In this document: positions 12,001-19,948 of the stretch, in pieces
Position numbering within the stretch: the stretch's first letter is position 1
Layout of the letters: each line of letters starts with the position of its first letter
NCBI GenBank assembly: GCA_949358305.1
Contig: OX442314.1
Coordinates: forward strand, 26,707,118 to 26,771,117
Source of the DNA: Strigamia acuminata
Taxonomy: Eukaryota > Arthropoda > Chilopoda > Geophilomorpha > Linotaeniidae
Direction of reading: 5' to 3'
Length of the DNA: 64,000 nucleotides
Program-made: the position numbers and the translations under genes
Notes under the pieces: model-generated
The model's database searches: none
Told to the model about the DNA's origin: nothing
What the model saw: only the letters and a program-made list of their open reading frames with translations

Positions 12001-13757
12001 TTCAAAGTGCACAGATATTAGAGAAAGCAAATGAGAATGGAATTGGACAGTCTGCTCCAATGTCAGGAACATCTGTCAGGAAAACATTGGAAGACTCTGG
12101 ATCAATCTCGAGCCAAAATAGTGAAGCTCATCTTGCATCAACAAGTGCAAAGTCATTAATTGGAAAGTCATTTGATAATAAAGCGACAGAACAGCGGTTT
12201 GATGAGAATGGAGCAGAACAAACCGCTCCAATGTCAGAAACGTCTGCCAGGAGAACAGTTGAAGAATCAGGATCAATTTTAATTCAAAATGGTAAACTTC
12301 ATCTTGCATCAACAAGTGCAAAGCCATCACCTGGAAAGCCATTTGATAATAAAAGGACGGAACATCGGTTTGATGACAAAGTAGTAGAAGACCAGCTTTC
12401 AAGAACACAAAAATTTGTGAAAGCAAACGAGAATGGAGTAGGGCAGTCTGCTCCAATGTCAGGAACATCTGTCAGGAAAACATTGGAAGACTCTGGATCA
12501 ATCTTGAGCCAAAATGGTGAAGCTCATCTTGCATCAACAACTGCGAAGTCTTTAATTGGAAAGACATTTGATAATAAAGCGACAGATCACCGGTTTGATG
12601 AGAATGGAGCAGAACAAACCGCTCCAATGTCAGAAACGTCTGCCAGGATAACAGTTGAAGACTCAGGATCAATTTTAACTCAAAATGGTAAACTTCATCT
12701 TGCATCAACAAGTGCAAAACCATCACCTGGAAAGCCATTTGATAATAAAACGACGGAACATCAATTTGATGACGAAGTAGTAGAAGACCAGCTTTCAAGA
12801 ACACAGATATTTCTGAAAGCAAACGAGAATGGAGTAAAACCGTCTCCTCCAATGCCAGAAACACAAACATCTGTCACGAAAACATTTGAACACTCTAAGT
12901 CAACCTTAATTCAAAACGGTGACAGGCACCCAGCATCAACCAGTGCAAATTCTTCACCTGGAAGGCCATTTGACAATAAAGCAATAGAACTCCGGCTTGA
13001 CGATAAAGTGGTTGGACACCAGCTTCCGAGTGAACAGATATTCGTGAAAACAAATGAGAATGAAGTGGAAAAACTTGCTTCAATTTCAGAAACATCTGCC
13101 AGGGAAATAGTTGAAGACACCGGGTCAGTCTTTACCCAAAGTCAACCAACATCAACTAGCGTAAAGTCATCAACTGGAAAGCCAAGTACACAAACACTTG
13201 CCAAAGAAACCTCGAGAGCTACTCTGTTGGAAGAAGAGTTCGTAATGGGATCGTACCGAGATAGTTCTACCCAAACATCTGGAGAAACAGTTGCGTACAA
13301 CGTGGAGGATGATGCAGCGTCTAGCTTCGGTGAGAGTGATTCAAGCATAAGTTATCGAAGGCACAAAGAATCGGCGGTGAAGAAATTTGAAGCAATAAGT
13401 AAAACAACTAAAGTTAATGCTCAAACTTCAACTTCGGAGAAAAAATCGGATTATAAAGTGCCAACGGAGGAAGAGAAACCTAGACATCGTAAATCAGACT
13501 CCGACGGGTTTTTGAAAAGGAAATTCAGTAATGGTTTAGGACTTTTGATTGAATCGGCGTCGTTTTTTCCATCGGTGCAATCTGTGAGGACTTTAATTCG
13601 AGCACCAAGGATGTTTCTTTCCAGTCGGAGGTTGGATGACGCGAGAAATCGTCGATGTACCTCCTGCTCATCGGAACGGATGAAAAGTGCCGCCGAAGAT
13701 GTTTCTGGTTTAAAATGGTGTAGTGATAGTTCAGAATCAGACGAGAGCTTGCACTGA
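3..13757 (+). CDS. Giant repetitive Ser/Asn-rich protein, unrecognised, 5' truncated
   Basis: One uninterrupted reading frame is open from base 3 to a TGA at 13755-13757 (4584 residues visible). The first ATG-like start inside it is a GTG at 111, and the frame runs back to the window edge through NNVGRT-type hexapeptide repeats, so the true start lies outside. I do not recognise the protein. It is rich in Ser, Asn, Glu and Thr, has no visible membrane segment, and is built from repeats at several scales: about 75-residue units (nt 3250-6130 and 11575-12840), a longer module present three times (nt about 2225-2760, 6935-7470, 8940-9500) and a short PVKDTP array. The last 110 residues are less repetitive, Arg/Ser-rich and end in an acidic SSESDESLH tail. 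It lies upstream of, and in the same direction as, three short genes with a common first exon; whether it belongs to that family cannot be seen because its 5' end is missing. Probably intrinsically disordered (inference). Confidence 0.85.
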   Translation, partial: PSWRKDNVGRTNNVGRTNNVGRTNKVDRTNLKDKGNVDDKMSSQDFSIPTTSIGIGVKNGNKLYPSPVTSVSSEQRLRKLEIGFVGENDNSDNSLTKKVTVDQTNSTCSVIENDSVNSYKPLEIYASKDQEEQRLLPENKIPHIRDSIETAKSFLKRPKSNQCFMDKSGQKNVDNGLLTMAQSSGRLLDQTIRTRCQLPFSSQSDKNLAMVDEDVEERQQHYPTPLLSRESSQVNSSFASVEETSHPKAGGGNALLTDGIPHHKYGAASSTVKQKNRTFYNRLFSANNEPALTTSVPSRESVVSSPLDADRSTITLTQSAKSSLTISNTGNNALKFNQTGESLLSFEGGFNRYFSMRESENSFLYADQSGLSSERNDNRSLSIGDSSGSVYFRSSPLKGSEGSKESAENKNTFTVENTNNNLKGKWVTITTAKTQKIKTVVSDKASGLDNEESQPDSSGKQESGIADSPEQQSENGFHFSRESSRDLSLVVGNDKYIQSARKTEEVGQKSGNERRSVPATASGSGRGEQPKKAPKRKDCGVVGYQSNFPSSILGIPNGSVLLPGLRSSMRSSEISSPTRTLGSGTTNSTLSTYSTNTPGMDSRRQSGTGSTTGFTRTPSSFSTGMTFDDSGSSSSRYQVLPGTKSGRHSYPESLPINFDGKSGRSSLPLTSSKTPYGGAPLIGIGAKFERYRAPYRGAPAMGSKMEKYKDPFPRSSLGNVIANKGGFVEPDTRSDSVTSISPGFSRINVRPFSWMQTTAKNGGSGLQSDGTSDVRVEPVSSSRHLIVVGSDGLIVGNKNSIFEANENQIQPAATLSPRSNGRETETDASQSTGVGLTSEKMSTSKPLSAMGGVMSDNEPIDSNPTGKSISQLVSSMGFFVSSASLEEGQQSDNVLFPRTENDIDLLSERERDAAYTSASDPKKASPISGSLQTGPPIINRQMSSENTLKDQMMKYTPISNVPVRTGALFNLHDQRQSNEFSSSNGSFIDSMQQEAIPLLESSTESRGRLPQRQYFSSSDSSSNGSEAIKNSLEPQIFTNSNENRIEQTASLSKTSVRKRNLDHNINGQPIYAQHIDDTTGLTIDNGVEQIAPMSETSARKTVEDSGSILTQNSEAHLASTSAKSLIGKPFDNKATEHRFDDKIIEHRLLSAQILVKANENGVGQSAPMSETSVRKTSEDSGSILSQNGEAHLASTSAKSLIGKPFGNKATDYRFDDKIVEHQLSRTQTFVKANENGVGQSAPKSGTSVTKALEDSGSLVSQNGETHLASTSAKSLIGKPFDNKASDHRFADKIVEHQLSRTQTFVKANENGVGQSAPMSGTSVRKALVDSGSIVSQNGETHLASTSAKSLIGKPFDNKASDHRFDDKIVEYQLSRTQTFVKANENGVGQSAPMSGTSVRKALVDSGSILSQNCEAHLTSTSAQILVKANENGVGQSAPMSGTSVRKTLEDSGSILSQNGEAHLASTSAQILVKANENRIGQSVQMSEKSFIHSMQQEAIPLLGSISEFANLFNTGSRGRLPQRQYFSSSESSSNGSEGIKNSLEPQIFMNSNENRIEQTASLSKTSVRKRNSDRIVNGQPIYAQHIDDTTGLTIDNGVEQTAPMSETSARISVEDSGSILTQNGKPHLASTSAKPSSGKPFDNKTTVHRFDDKVVEDQLSRTQIFVKANENGVGQSAPMSGTSVRKTLEDSGSILSQNGEAHLASTSAQMLLNANENGIVQSAPISGTSVRKTLEDSGSILSQNGEAHLASTSAKSLTGKPFDNNVMEHRFDDKIVEHRLQSAQILEKANENGIGQSAPMSGTSVRKALEDSGSILGQNGEAHLTSTSAKSLTGKPFDNKAMEHRFNDKVAEDQLSRTQIFVKANENGVGQSAPMSGTSVRKTLEDSGSILSQNGEAHLASTSAKSLTGKPFDNNVMEHRFDDKIVEHGLLSAQILLNANENGVGQSAPMSGTSVRKTLKDSGSILSQNGEAHLASTSAQILVKANESGIGQSALMSGTSVRKTLEDSGSILSQNGEAHLASTSAQILVKANENGVGQTASMSAKSFIHSMQQEAISLLGSISEFANLFNTGSRGRLPQRQHSSSSESSSNGSEAIKNSLEPQIFMNSNENRIEQTASLSNTSVRKTLEDSGSILSQNGEAHLASTSAKSLTGKPFDNKAMEHWLDHRAAEHDLPNAQIFLKANVNEVEQTMMETSARKSVEDSRSILSQNGESHTSVRKPFDNKGTEHRLDDGVVKHWFPSTQTLANEISSAALLEQKAEGASYQDSFDDQTSGETIVYKVEDDASPNHGESGSSKSSLILKESPVKVVPGVSRIHIRPFFWIQPTPNNGGAGLQSVGTSDITAEPVSNSRHLIAVGSGGLIIGNKNSTFEANENQTLPEATLLPRSSGRDASQSTSVGLAALSVSKLKNMSSATLLSVKENVMSDHDPEDSNPTGKSLSRLVQSMGFFVSTTSLQEAQLSENVSFLSTESDNDLLPELKRNVGSNIVSHLKNIGRQISSENLLNEQMTDYTPIPNESVGNETLFNQQDQRQTEKINESSTPNGSFIRRKQQKAMPLLRSTRKLANQFNTEAGGILRQRQHSSSSDSSSVASETTENIGRQISSENLLNEQMTDYTPIPNESVGNETLFNQQDQRQTEEINESSTPNGSFIRHKQQKAMPLLRSTSKLANQFNTEAGGILRQRHHSSSSDSSSDASETSETTENPIETQILLKTNENRIEEPASMSKRSNKKTKSRFRANGQTVYGRHIDDVPYLNIEDEVKPAPPMSASLATKPVKDTPPVKDTPPVKDTPPVKDTPPVFSRKDIGNLESTSKKKLTRKPFDNKEIEHRPDDKAVAHRLPNAQIFVEANENEVEQTATMDISARESDKDSQSSLAQNREPQPASTSVKLPTGMPFHNKPVEHGLDDTVVQHWLPQTLANEMSSATLLERDIVGASHRDSSDKTSGETDVDKPEEDAASSLGEDESTKRSLSPKESMIKIGSGFSRINIRPFSRIPSARNNSSTGLQSVGTSDVTEPVSSSRHLIAVGSDGLIVRNRNSTPEANENQIRSEATLTPRINGREIEIDSSQSTGVGLASFGGSKLKTLSSSAPLSITEVVMSDHGPIDLNATGKSLSQLVQSMGFFVSSTSLEEGQQSDNVSFPRTDNDVDLLSEIERKVVSTSDSEQKKTSPLSGSLQSGLSTINRQMSSENILKDQMMKYTPISNGPVRTGAFFNLQDQRQTEEISELSISTGLFNNSTPEEAISSLGPSRQRAYKSNSGARKRRSQMYFSPSDSSSDGSGTINNYLDTHIFINSTEQGIEDNASISKTSVRKMDSGSTLTKDTKSQLSSTSMESSTGDPFDNKATEHRLDDKAVEHRLRNVKANENEAERTPLMTAGGILRQTHHPSSSDLSSNASETSENPIETQILLKSNENRIEETASMSKRSNKKTKSHRRANGQTVYGQHIDDVPYLNIEDKVKPAPLISATLATKPVKDTEPVKDPEPIFLRKVKGDLESTSKKTSTRKPFDNNEIEHRIDDEAVAHRLPNAQIFVEANDNGVEQTATMTDISARKSVEDSQSNLTLNRERQPASTSVKLPSGMPFDNKTVEHRLPNAQIFVKANENGVDQTATMMDTSARKSVEDSRSILTQNGESQPASTSVKSLTEKPFDDKTMEHQLSNAQIFVKANETAAEQTSTMTETSARKSVEDSRSILSQNSPTSSSENSSTEKPLHNKVLEHLLDNKGIREQIPSGQVSVQANENGVGQAAQMSEKSFIHSMQQEAIPLLGSISEFANPFNTGSRGRLPQRQYFSSSDSSSNGSEAIKNSLEPQIFTNSNENRIEQTALLSKTSIRKRNSDRIVNGQPIYAQHIDDTTGLTIDNGVKQTAPMSETSARISVEDSGSILTQNGKPHLPSTSAKPSPGKPFDNKTMEHRLDDKVVETQLSRTQIFVKANENGVGQSAPMSGTSVRKTLEDSGSILSQNGEAHLASTSTKSLIGKPFDNKATDHRFDDKIVEHRLQSAQILEKANENGIGQSAPMSGTSVRKTLEDSGSISSQNSEAHLASTSAKSLIGKSFDNKATEQRFDENGAEQTAPMSETSARRTVEESGSILIQNGKLHLASTSAKPSPGKPFDNKRTEHRFDDKVVEDQLSRTQKFVKANENGVGQSAPMSGTSVRKTLEDSGSILSQNGEAHLASTTAKSLIGKTFDNKATDHRFDENGAEQTAPMSETSARITVEDSGSILTQNGKLHLASTSAKPSPGKPFDNKTTEHQFDDEVVEDQLSRTQIFLKANENGVKPSPPMPETQTSVTKTFEHSKSTLIQNGDRHPASTSANSSPGRPFDNKAIELRLDDKVVGHQLPSEQIFVKTNENEVEKLASISETSAREIVEDTGSVFTQSQPTSTSVKSSTGKPSTQTLAKETSRATLLEEEFVMGSYRDSSTQTSGETVAYNVEDDAASSFGESDSSISYRRHKESAVKKFEAISKTTKVNAQTSTSEKKSDYKVPTEEEKPRHRKSDSDGFLKRKFSNGLGLLIESASFFPSVQSVRTLIRAPRMFLSSRRLDDARNRRCTSCSSERMKSAAEDVSGLKWCSDSSESDESLH
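3250..6130 (+). repeat. Coding tandem repeat, 225-bp unit (75 aa)
   Basis: Units recur every 225 bp; for example the SLIGKPF codons begin near 3598, 3823 and 4048. Conserved cores are NENGVGQSAPMSGTSVRK, DSGSILSQNGEAHLASTSA and KPFDNK. Some units are shortened by dropping the KPFDNK part. A second block of the same unit is at 11575-12840. Neighbouring copies are nearly identical at DNA level, so recent unequal exchange or gene conversion is likely. Confidence 0.9.
8329..8402 (+). repeat. Coding minisatellite, 18-bp unit (PVKDTP x4)
   Basis: Four in-frame copies of CCAGTTAAAGACACGCCA lie inside the giant exon. The matching place in the other module (about 10421-10460) has only two, diverged copies (PVKDTE/PVKDPE), so copy number has changed between modules. 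Confidence 0.9.
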
Positions 13758-14331
13758 AGCTGAATCTAAATCTGATTTTATTTTCAGTGTTTTTTTTTTT
13801 TTTTTTTTTTTTTATATATTGAAAAAAGAAAAGAAATTAAACACAATTTTGGAAATGATTATTCCAACGTGTTTTGATGTTTCAAAATACAAGTGGAGTA
13901 GTTGTTTTTTTTTTTTTAGCTTTATTTATTTTATTGCATTTTTATTAAGTTTATTATATAATTCGTGGCTGCAATTATATTAATAATTTAATAAGTTTAT
14001 ATTTGTCATGAAATAATGTATAAATATTGTATTGATTAGCATTTATTAAGAGTTAAAAAGTCCCAACTATAAACAGACATAAAAATTTTTTGTTATTTAT
14101 TTATATTAGTATGTTTTTTTCTGTTTATCATTAAATTCCATATGGGGGAGAAAAAATATTATTTTATTTCTTATTTTTAAATTGCGTTTTTATTTTATTT
14201 TATTTTTTAATTTTAAATAGTATGTTCAGTTTACAGATGATTTATTTATTTTATTATCACATTTTTGAAATTCAGTTTACAGTTGACTTTGTTATTACAT
14301 TTTTGAAATTGTAAAATTTTGAATCCTGTGT

Positions 14332-14337
14332 AATAAA
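14332..14337 (+). terminator. Candidate poly(A) signal AATAAA (giant gene)
   Basis: AATAAA about 575 bp after the stop codon, followed by a T/GT-rich stretch. It is the first canonical signal I noticed downstream of the giant ORF. Confidence 0.45.
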
Positions 14338-14491
14338 TGTTTCTAATATTCTAAAATCGTGATTTATTTACAATTCGTTTCTTCCTGATGGTGTTATTTA
14401 TTTATTCATTCGGAAACTGTACATTTCATTGTTTAAAACTTTGCCACTAGATGGCACGGTGGATAATTTCATTACCCATGATGCTAAATTT

Positions 14492-14505
14492 GTTTCCATA
14501 ACAAC
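14492..14505 (+). promoter_or_regulatory. X-box-like (RFX) motif upstream of first small family gene
   Basis: GTTTCCATAACAAC fits the degenerate insect X-box pattern GYTNYY(N1-3)RRNRAC. It starts 313 bp before the ATG at 14805. The next gene has a better X-box at 312 bp before its ATG. Confidence 0.4.
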
Positions 14506-14804
14506 GAACGTTTAAAATTCTATTTTCTGGCAGACGTGTGGGAAGATGGACAAAATTTGTAGTTTATAATCTCAAAATATTGTAAAATTAATTAACTAAT
14601 TAAATTAGTTAATTAATAAATTGTGATTTAAAATTTAGAATCCGAAAGACCAAATTAATGGAATAAGAATATTATCTCCCACACAAATCGAAAAAGCCTA
14701 AAATTTCAGATAAATATGAATATTGAATTTCTTTGACAGTACGACCCAAGTTCTAAGTTATTATTTCTTCTAATATCTTCGTAAAAAACGGTAAATTTGC
14801 AACC

Positions 14805-16082
14805 ATGATTGGAACGTTTCTTGTGTTGTCACATTTCTTATTTCGTCGATTGGGATTGGCACCGCTCACACAATCGCTGGGTTGTGGTAAGTACAGACAA
14901 AAACAGACAAAACCCCCCCAAAAAAAACCTAAAAACGTCCAAACTGACCCAAAAACGCGCCAAGTTTCGTTTTCTAACGTTCAAATCGAAAATCCCGTCA
15001 AGATATTCCAATTCGCGCTCAAATCGAGAAAACGCGAGACTTCTCACAAGTGTAAACTAAATTATTCCAATTCGCACAATTCAAAATTGCCTTTTAGAAT
15101 CGATTTGCCTAACCCATGAAGGCGGAGCAAGACCTCCTGGCGCACCGGGTGGACCGACGAGAACGACCCGACAACTCGGCGGAACGGACGATCCCCCTCA
15201 TTCAGCGAGCGGTCGAACACTAGTCGAAAGTCGAAGCACTTTGAACCGATCGGATGGTCCATGCAATCTGGGATTGGGGACGACTACCGGCTTAGAGAAT
15301 CATGAAACTAATGCGATGACCGCGTTTGACTTCCAACCATTACTAGAAACATCAGAAGCCATTCCATTGATCGGTTTCGATTTCGAGACCATTGTTGACT
15401 CTAGATCGACGCCGTCGGCCGATTTCGGCGCGGCCGTCTGCGAATATCTGGACGAAGAAAGGTTTGGCGAAGAACTTTGCCCCTTATCTTTATTCGGTGC
15501 ATCTGTAGGAGGTGGTGGTGGGGTCTTTCAAGATTTAGCTCCTATGTCCAGCTCCGAGAACAGCCTCGTTTCAGTAGATACGCCTCTAGCGGCAGTGGAC
15601 GACATCAAAACCAACGAAATTCATGTGATGGAATCTGACGATTTTCCGGCATCTGGTGACGGAACCAAAACATCTATCGACGTTCTCTTAACCCAAGAAC
15701 AAGGAAAAGGTTTCATTTGTTTATTTTTATTACAATTTATTTATTTATTATTTATTTATTTCTTTAATTTTTAGAAATGCCAACTAACGGTTTGGACGAA
15801 GTGATAGCCGCCATTTTGGGACTAGATGACATAATGGTGGGCGATTCAGAAGTGACGCAGGGATTGAAGACGGATTTTAATAGTCCTATTGACGATGCTC
15901 TTGGGAGGATGAAATGTTGCATGAAAAATGCTGTATCTAAAGTCGAACTGGAAGCATTGGCTGGTAGTAGGGGTGAAGGAAGAGTGCCTTTAATGGTCGT
16001 CGATGCACCCAAACAAGAATCTGCGTGTTCGGATCAAGACAATTTGCTGTTTTTGGATAATTGTTACAAAAACTCATTTTAG
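14805..16082 (+). CDS. Small family gene A: hydrophobic first exon plus acidic low-complexity body
   Basis: Exons read as 14805-14886, 15098-15709 and 15775-16082 (333 aa). Both introns are phase 1 and all junctions keep frame. The start is aaccATG; exon 1 encodes MIGTFLVLSHFLFRRLGLA, a short hydrophobic helix with basic residues that may act as signal anchor or amphipathic anchor. The body starts with a Gly/Pro/Thr-rich segment (PPGAPGGP), then becomes acidic; its C-terminal part (EMPTNGLDEVIAAILGLDD) is probably helical. The donor of exon 2 (GTTTCA) is weak. An alternative acceptor at 15122 also keeps frame. I do not recognise a domain. The first exon and intron phase match the two genes that follow, which marks a tandem family. 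A likely poly(A) signal is AATAAA at 16154-16159. Confidence 0.75.
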
Positions 16083-16729
16083 AACAAAATATCACTTTTA
16101 TAAATATTTTATTTTTGTGAGAAATTTCGACATTTTTTTGTAAGAATAGAAATAATAAATTTGACGGAGCTAACTTTTCGTTTTATTTAAATTTATATTT
16201 AAGGTTGTCGCTATTTGACGCCAGTGGTCGCTTGATTTTTGATTCGGAAGTGGAAGAAATACTTTATATTCTTATTTTTATTTTACAGAAAACTATATTT
16301 TTATTTTTATTTTACATTAAAACTAATAGTAAATGGTTTTTTTTTTTATTAATTTAATGAAAACGAATATATTTTTGGTGTGCGTACAGCCCGCACCAAA
16401 CCTGTCGCTGTTGGGCCGTTGCCACGGCAACAACTAAAGGTTAATTTTGTAAAAAGAATGGCGAGGTTTTTGTGACACTTCTAATCTGTACTCATTCACA
16501 TCATCCACTCTATTTCGGCCCGAGTTGATTAAATTTACCGCGACCATTACTTGAAGGCGTACATCGTTTTCTAAAATGTTTAAATCTTAAATGTTAAATT
16601 CGTAAAAAAAAAAATCTTAGTTTAATTACTTCGCCATGCCATTTTAAAATATGAAGTGGATTCATATCTACCGATTAATTTAAAACAACAAACTTAATTT
16701 ATTTATATTTTCCCACGCATTAATTTAAA
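16083..16729. other. Intergenic between family genes A and B
   Basis: 3' UTR of gene A (AATAAA at 16154-16159), then AT-rich DNA with the X-box at 16418-16431. No other gene is seen. Confidence 0.6.
16418..16431 (+). promoter_or_regulatory. Palindromic X-box (RFX) motif upstream of family gene B
   Basis: GTTGCCACGGCAAC: two perfect inverted half-sites GTTGCC/GGCAAC with a 2-bp spacer, the textbook X-box form bound by RFX factors. It starts 312 bp before the ATG at 16730. RFX regulates ciliary genes in animals (known); a ciliary or sensory role for this family is inference. Confidence 0.55.
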
Positions 16730-19557
16730 ATGATTGGAACCGTATTAACCTTGTCTCATTTAGTACTACGGCATCTGGGAATCGCTTACAATGACGAAGG
16801 TAATTTTCAATTAAATTTATACCAAAATTTACACTCAAATTTTGACATTTATACTCAACCTTTTACATTTACATTCAAATTTTTTACATTTACATTCAAA
16901 TTTTTACATTTACACTCTAATTTTTACTTTTACACCCTCAAACTTTTACATTTTATCCTCAAACTTTTACATTTACACTCAAAATTTTACATTTATCCGC
17001 AAATATTACATTTACACTCAAATTGTACATTTACGCTCAATTTTACATTTTCTTTTACATTTCCTCGCAAATTTACACTCAATTTAAATCAAAATATCTT
17101 TGTTTGGTTTCAGAGGAACGTAAAAGCATACGAAGCAGGCAGAGTCAACGAATGTCCACAGTTATTACGTCAACAGAAGCTTCTGGTGATTCGACTCAGT
17201 CTCAGCAGTCTCCGGCTCGGGACCCAGAAACAACTGTTGTTGGCTATTCACTTCCTGATACCGCTTGTATAGAGCCAGAAACGCAGGAAGGCGGCGAAGA
17301 TGGAGATTGGGAGCCAGCCGAAGAAGACCAACAACCGGCTGAATCGGCCAAGTCGAAAAGCCAAGCTACAGCCGGTGCTAAGTCCACGCAATCAGTAGGA
17401 ACCGCAGCGGCTGACTCGATTAAATCTAAAACTACCGCAGCGACTTCTAAAACAGCAGCAACAGGAGCATCTAAACCAACAACTGAAGCAGCTAGGACCG
17501 AATCAGCGACGTCCAAAGCAGGAACAGCCCCGTCCAAATCAACTACCGTAACTATTATATTTTTTTGTACTTTCCCGCAATGCTTCTGGAAGACTAGAAT
17601 TTCTGATTTGTCAATTCAACTCGCGCTTGCGAATTTTCTTTGTAGGCAAAGAGCGGCGGAATCATGAAATCGCGACATTCCGTAGCGGCGTCTTCGGTCG
17701 TATCCGAGCGCGGCGACATGGCATCGGGTAAGAAGGCGCCAGCATCTAGAGGTACCGGTAGTCAACAATCGCGTGATGACGAGAACATCCCGGCGCAGCA
17801 ATGCGGGATAGTCGCCGCTTGGGAAGATGGCCCACTGCCTCGACCCGCACCCAAATCGAGTTCGCAAATTAAAAGCAGTTTGGCAACCACCGTCAGCAAA
17901 CCACCGTCGACGGTAAAGGAAGAAAGTTCGGTATCAGGTTCGTACGGAACTACGAGTTCATCTTCTAAAAAAACGAAATCATTTTCCACTAAATCACCAA
18001 CCCCACCGTCTGTCCAATACTCGTCCGAACTATCTTCGAGCCTGTCATCGAAAACCCAATTTTCTCCTACTTTGGATGAAACGACAACGGAAAAATCTTC
18101 GCTTCCTTCGAAAATAACGACCAAAGAACCTTCGAAAGTAACGACCCAAGAACCTTCGAAAACAACGACCAGAGAACCTTCGAAAGTAACGACCAGAGAA
18201 CCTTCGAGAACAACGACCAGAGACCCTTCGAAAGTAACGACCAGAGAACCTTCAAGAACAACGACCAGAGAACCTTCAAAGTCGCCTTCAAAGACGCCTT
18301 CAAAGACGGCTTCAAAGACCCCAACGCAATCCCCATCGCAATCACCATCGAAGAGTCCGCCATCGCAAACACCATCGAAGACTCCGCCATCACAGGCGTC
18401 GCAGAAATCGTCGAAGGCGGGGACTGGTACACCGCCCACTCCACCGATGAAAATAGCGGAATCCGGTGACGATAAAACGGACGAAAAGCCGGGTGATGAG
18501 AGCGACATGGAGAGTAGTCCGTCGAGGATAAGTAAAAGCAGCCAACGGAAGGTTTCGTTCACCGACGACGTCGATGTCGTGAAATCTGAAACTGAACCTG
18601 AAGGTGGTGACAGAAGTGTGGCTTCTGAGGAAACAAGGGGTTCCAGGGACGCTGATGCGGAAGGAGAAGGTGAGCGATACTTATTTGTCAGGAAATACAC
18701 TACCAGTGGGTCATCATCAAATCAAATTGGACCGATGTGCCCTTTATCCTACTTTATCCTCTATAGGCCCAGGACCGGCCCAGACGTTAGTTTTTCTGGG
18801 CCTCAGACCGAGGCCCCGCGCTCAGAGGACCTCGCACTTTGAAATTTCCAGCGCTGGACTGGCCCGGCGGGATACTGGGAATTCCCGGTGACCGGTGACC
18901 CGTCACCTGTACAGATTTCTCGGTACTAAATTTAGTACCGGGAACTCTGGACAGGCCGGGCCGCGGGAACAAATTTATACCGGGAAATCTGGATAGATCG
19001 GGCCACAACAAAGGGAAAAAAATTCACAGCGTCACGGACCACCGGGAAATTTCCGGTATCCCGCCGGGCCAGTTCAGCACTGGTCCGGCCCTGCAAATTT
19101 CTAAAAAAATTTGATGATTTTTCGATAAAAAATTCTTTTGGGGCTCGACTAATAACTTTTCCCTGACGCCCTGCGAAACCTCCAGTCAGTGTAGGGCCGG
19201 ACTTAGGTATTGCGGGGCCCCTAAACAAAAAGATTTTGGGGATGGACTTTTTGGGGGGGCCCACCCCAAAAAAAAAATGTCGTCTTCAAACGGCATAGTG
19301 TTTTCATGTTTGAATTTGTTTGGTTGCTTTTAACAGACACTGAGACACCGCTATCGAAGAGCAAATCGAGGACGAATACTGAGGTTGACCCTGCACCAGT
19401 ATTTTCAGAAGAGACGGTGATAGAGGGCGCTGAAGAGAAAGCAGCACCGGCGGAAGCGGCGAAGAAAACATCCGCAGTAGCACCACCCGTTGAAGAATCG
19501 GAAGATGAGGACCCGGACGCGGAGAGATTTAAGACACCAGTTTCCCCACCCGATTAA
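16730..19557 (+). CDS. Small family gene B: hydrophobic first exon plus Ser/Thr/Pro-rich body
   Basis: Exons 16730-16799, 17114-17547, 17646-18669 and 19337-19557 (582 aa); intron phases 1, 0 and 1, all joins in frame. Exon 1 encodes MIGTVLTLSHLVLRHLGIAY, closely like the first exon of the genes on both sides. After it come Lys/Arg residues, then an acidic stretch, Ala/Thr/Ser/Lys repeats, a CGIVAAWEDGPLPRPAPK motif (about residues 221-240) and octapeptide repeats of the TTREPSKV/TTREPSRT kind (nt 18118-18270), followed by SPSK/TPSK repeats and a final acidic segment. The DGPLPRP motif recurs in the next gene, preceded by Cys in both, so it may be a functional short linear motif. No known domain. 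Intron 1 is a minisatellite and intron 3 carries a hAT-like element. A likely poly(A) signal is at 19667-19672. Confidence 0.78.
16811..17098 (+). repeat. Intronic AT-rich minisatellite (family gene B intron 1)
   Basis: Degenerate repeats of about 18-20 bp with the core TTTACATTTACACTCAAA fill most of intron 1. They keep frames open by chance and are not coding. Confidence 0.8.
18849..19093. mobile_element. Short non-autonomous hAT-like element in gene B intron 3
   Basis: The ends are inverted: CAGCGCTGGACTGGCCCGGC on the left and GCCGGGCCAGTTCAGC with a terminal CCGGCCCTG on the right. It is flanked by near-identical 8-bp repeats GAAATTTC / CAAATTTC, the target-site size of hAT elements. 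A relative is at 34312-34456. Confidence 0.6.
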
Positions 19558-19760
19558 GACCGATTAAAATTCTAATTTAAGTGTATTGAATGAGTACTGA
19601 ATTAAACTGTTGGGAACAAATATTGTCGAAAACTCGTCAAAAATGAACACACAAACACATACGAGGAATAAATAGAAGGAAATGGCGGAATTTAAGTTTT
19701 TGGTTCGTGCGTTTTGTCAATAGATGGCGTTAGTTTATTATAAATTTACCCATAATTCTC

Positions 19761-19773
19761 GGCAACGGTTGCC
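19761..19773 (+). promoter_or_regulatory. Paired RFX half-sites upstream of family gene C
   Basis: GGCAACGGTTGCC contains the two X-box half-sites in the outward orientation, 188 bp before the ATG at 19949. It does not fit the usual inward X-box, so this is a weak call. Confidence 0.2.
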
Positions 19774-19948
19774 GAGCTACGTTTTTTTTCGATACAAAAA
19801 TGGTCTAAATTTTTAGCGTATTTCGTATTTCCATTTCTTTAAACAATTTAGTCAAAATTATCCAGAGAACATTGATGAAGACACAGCAAAACTCCGTGAA
19901 ATGAACGGAAAACAAAAAAATCGACGCAGATAATTAATCGAAGAAGTT

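Larger units (their letters stand above)
13758..14804. other. Intergenic: 3' UTR of giant gene and upstream region of next gene
   Basis: AT-rich, with a long T-run at about 13791-13813. A canonical AATAAA at 14332-14337 is a likely poly(A) signal for the giant gene. An X-box-like site lies at 14492-14505. I see no further coding sequence. Confidence 0.6.

Noticed and set aside
3247-12870. Regular - strand frames every 225 bp (MFLTLEQT...)
   Set aside because: Antisense shadows of the 75-residue coding repeats of the giant gene.
19185-19260. Possible further transposon end (GGGCCGGACTTAGG) in gene B intron 3
   Set aside because: Resembles a terminal repeat, but I could not find a matching inverse end or target-site repeats.
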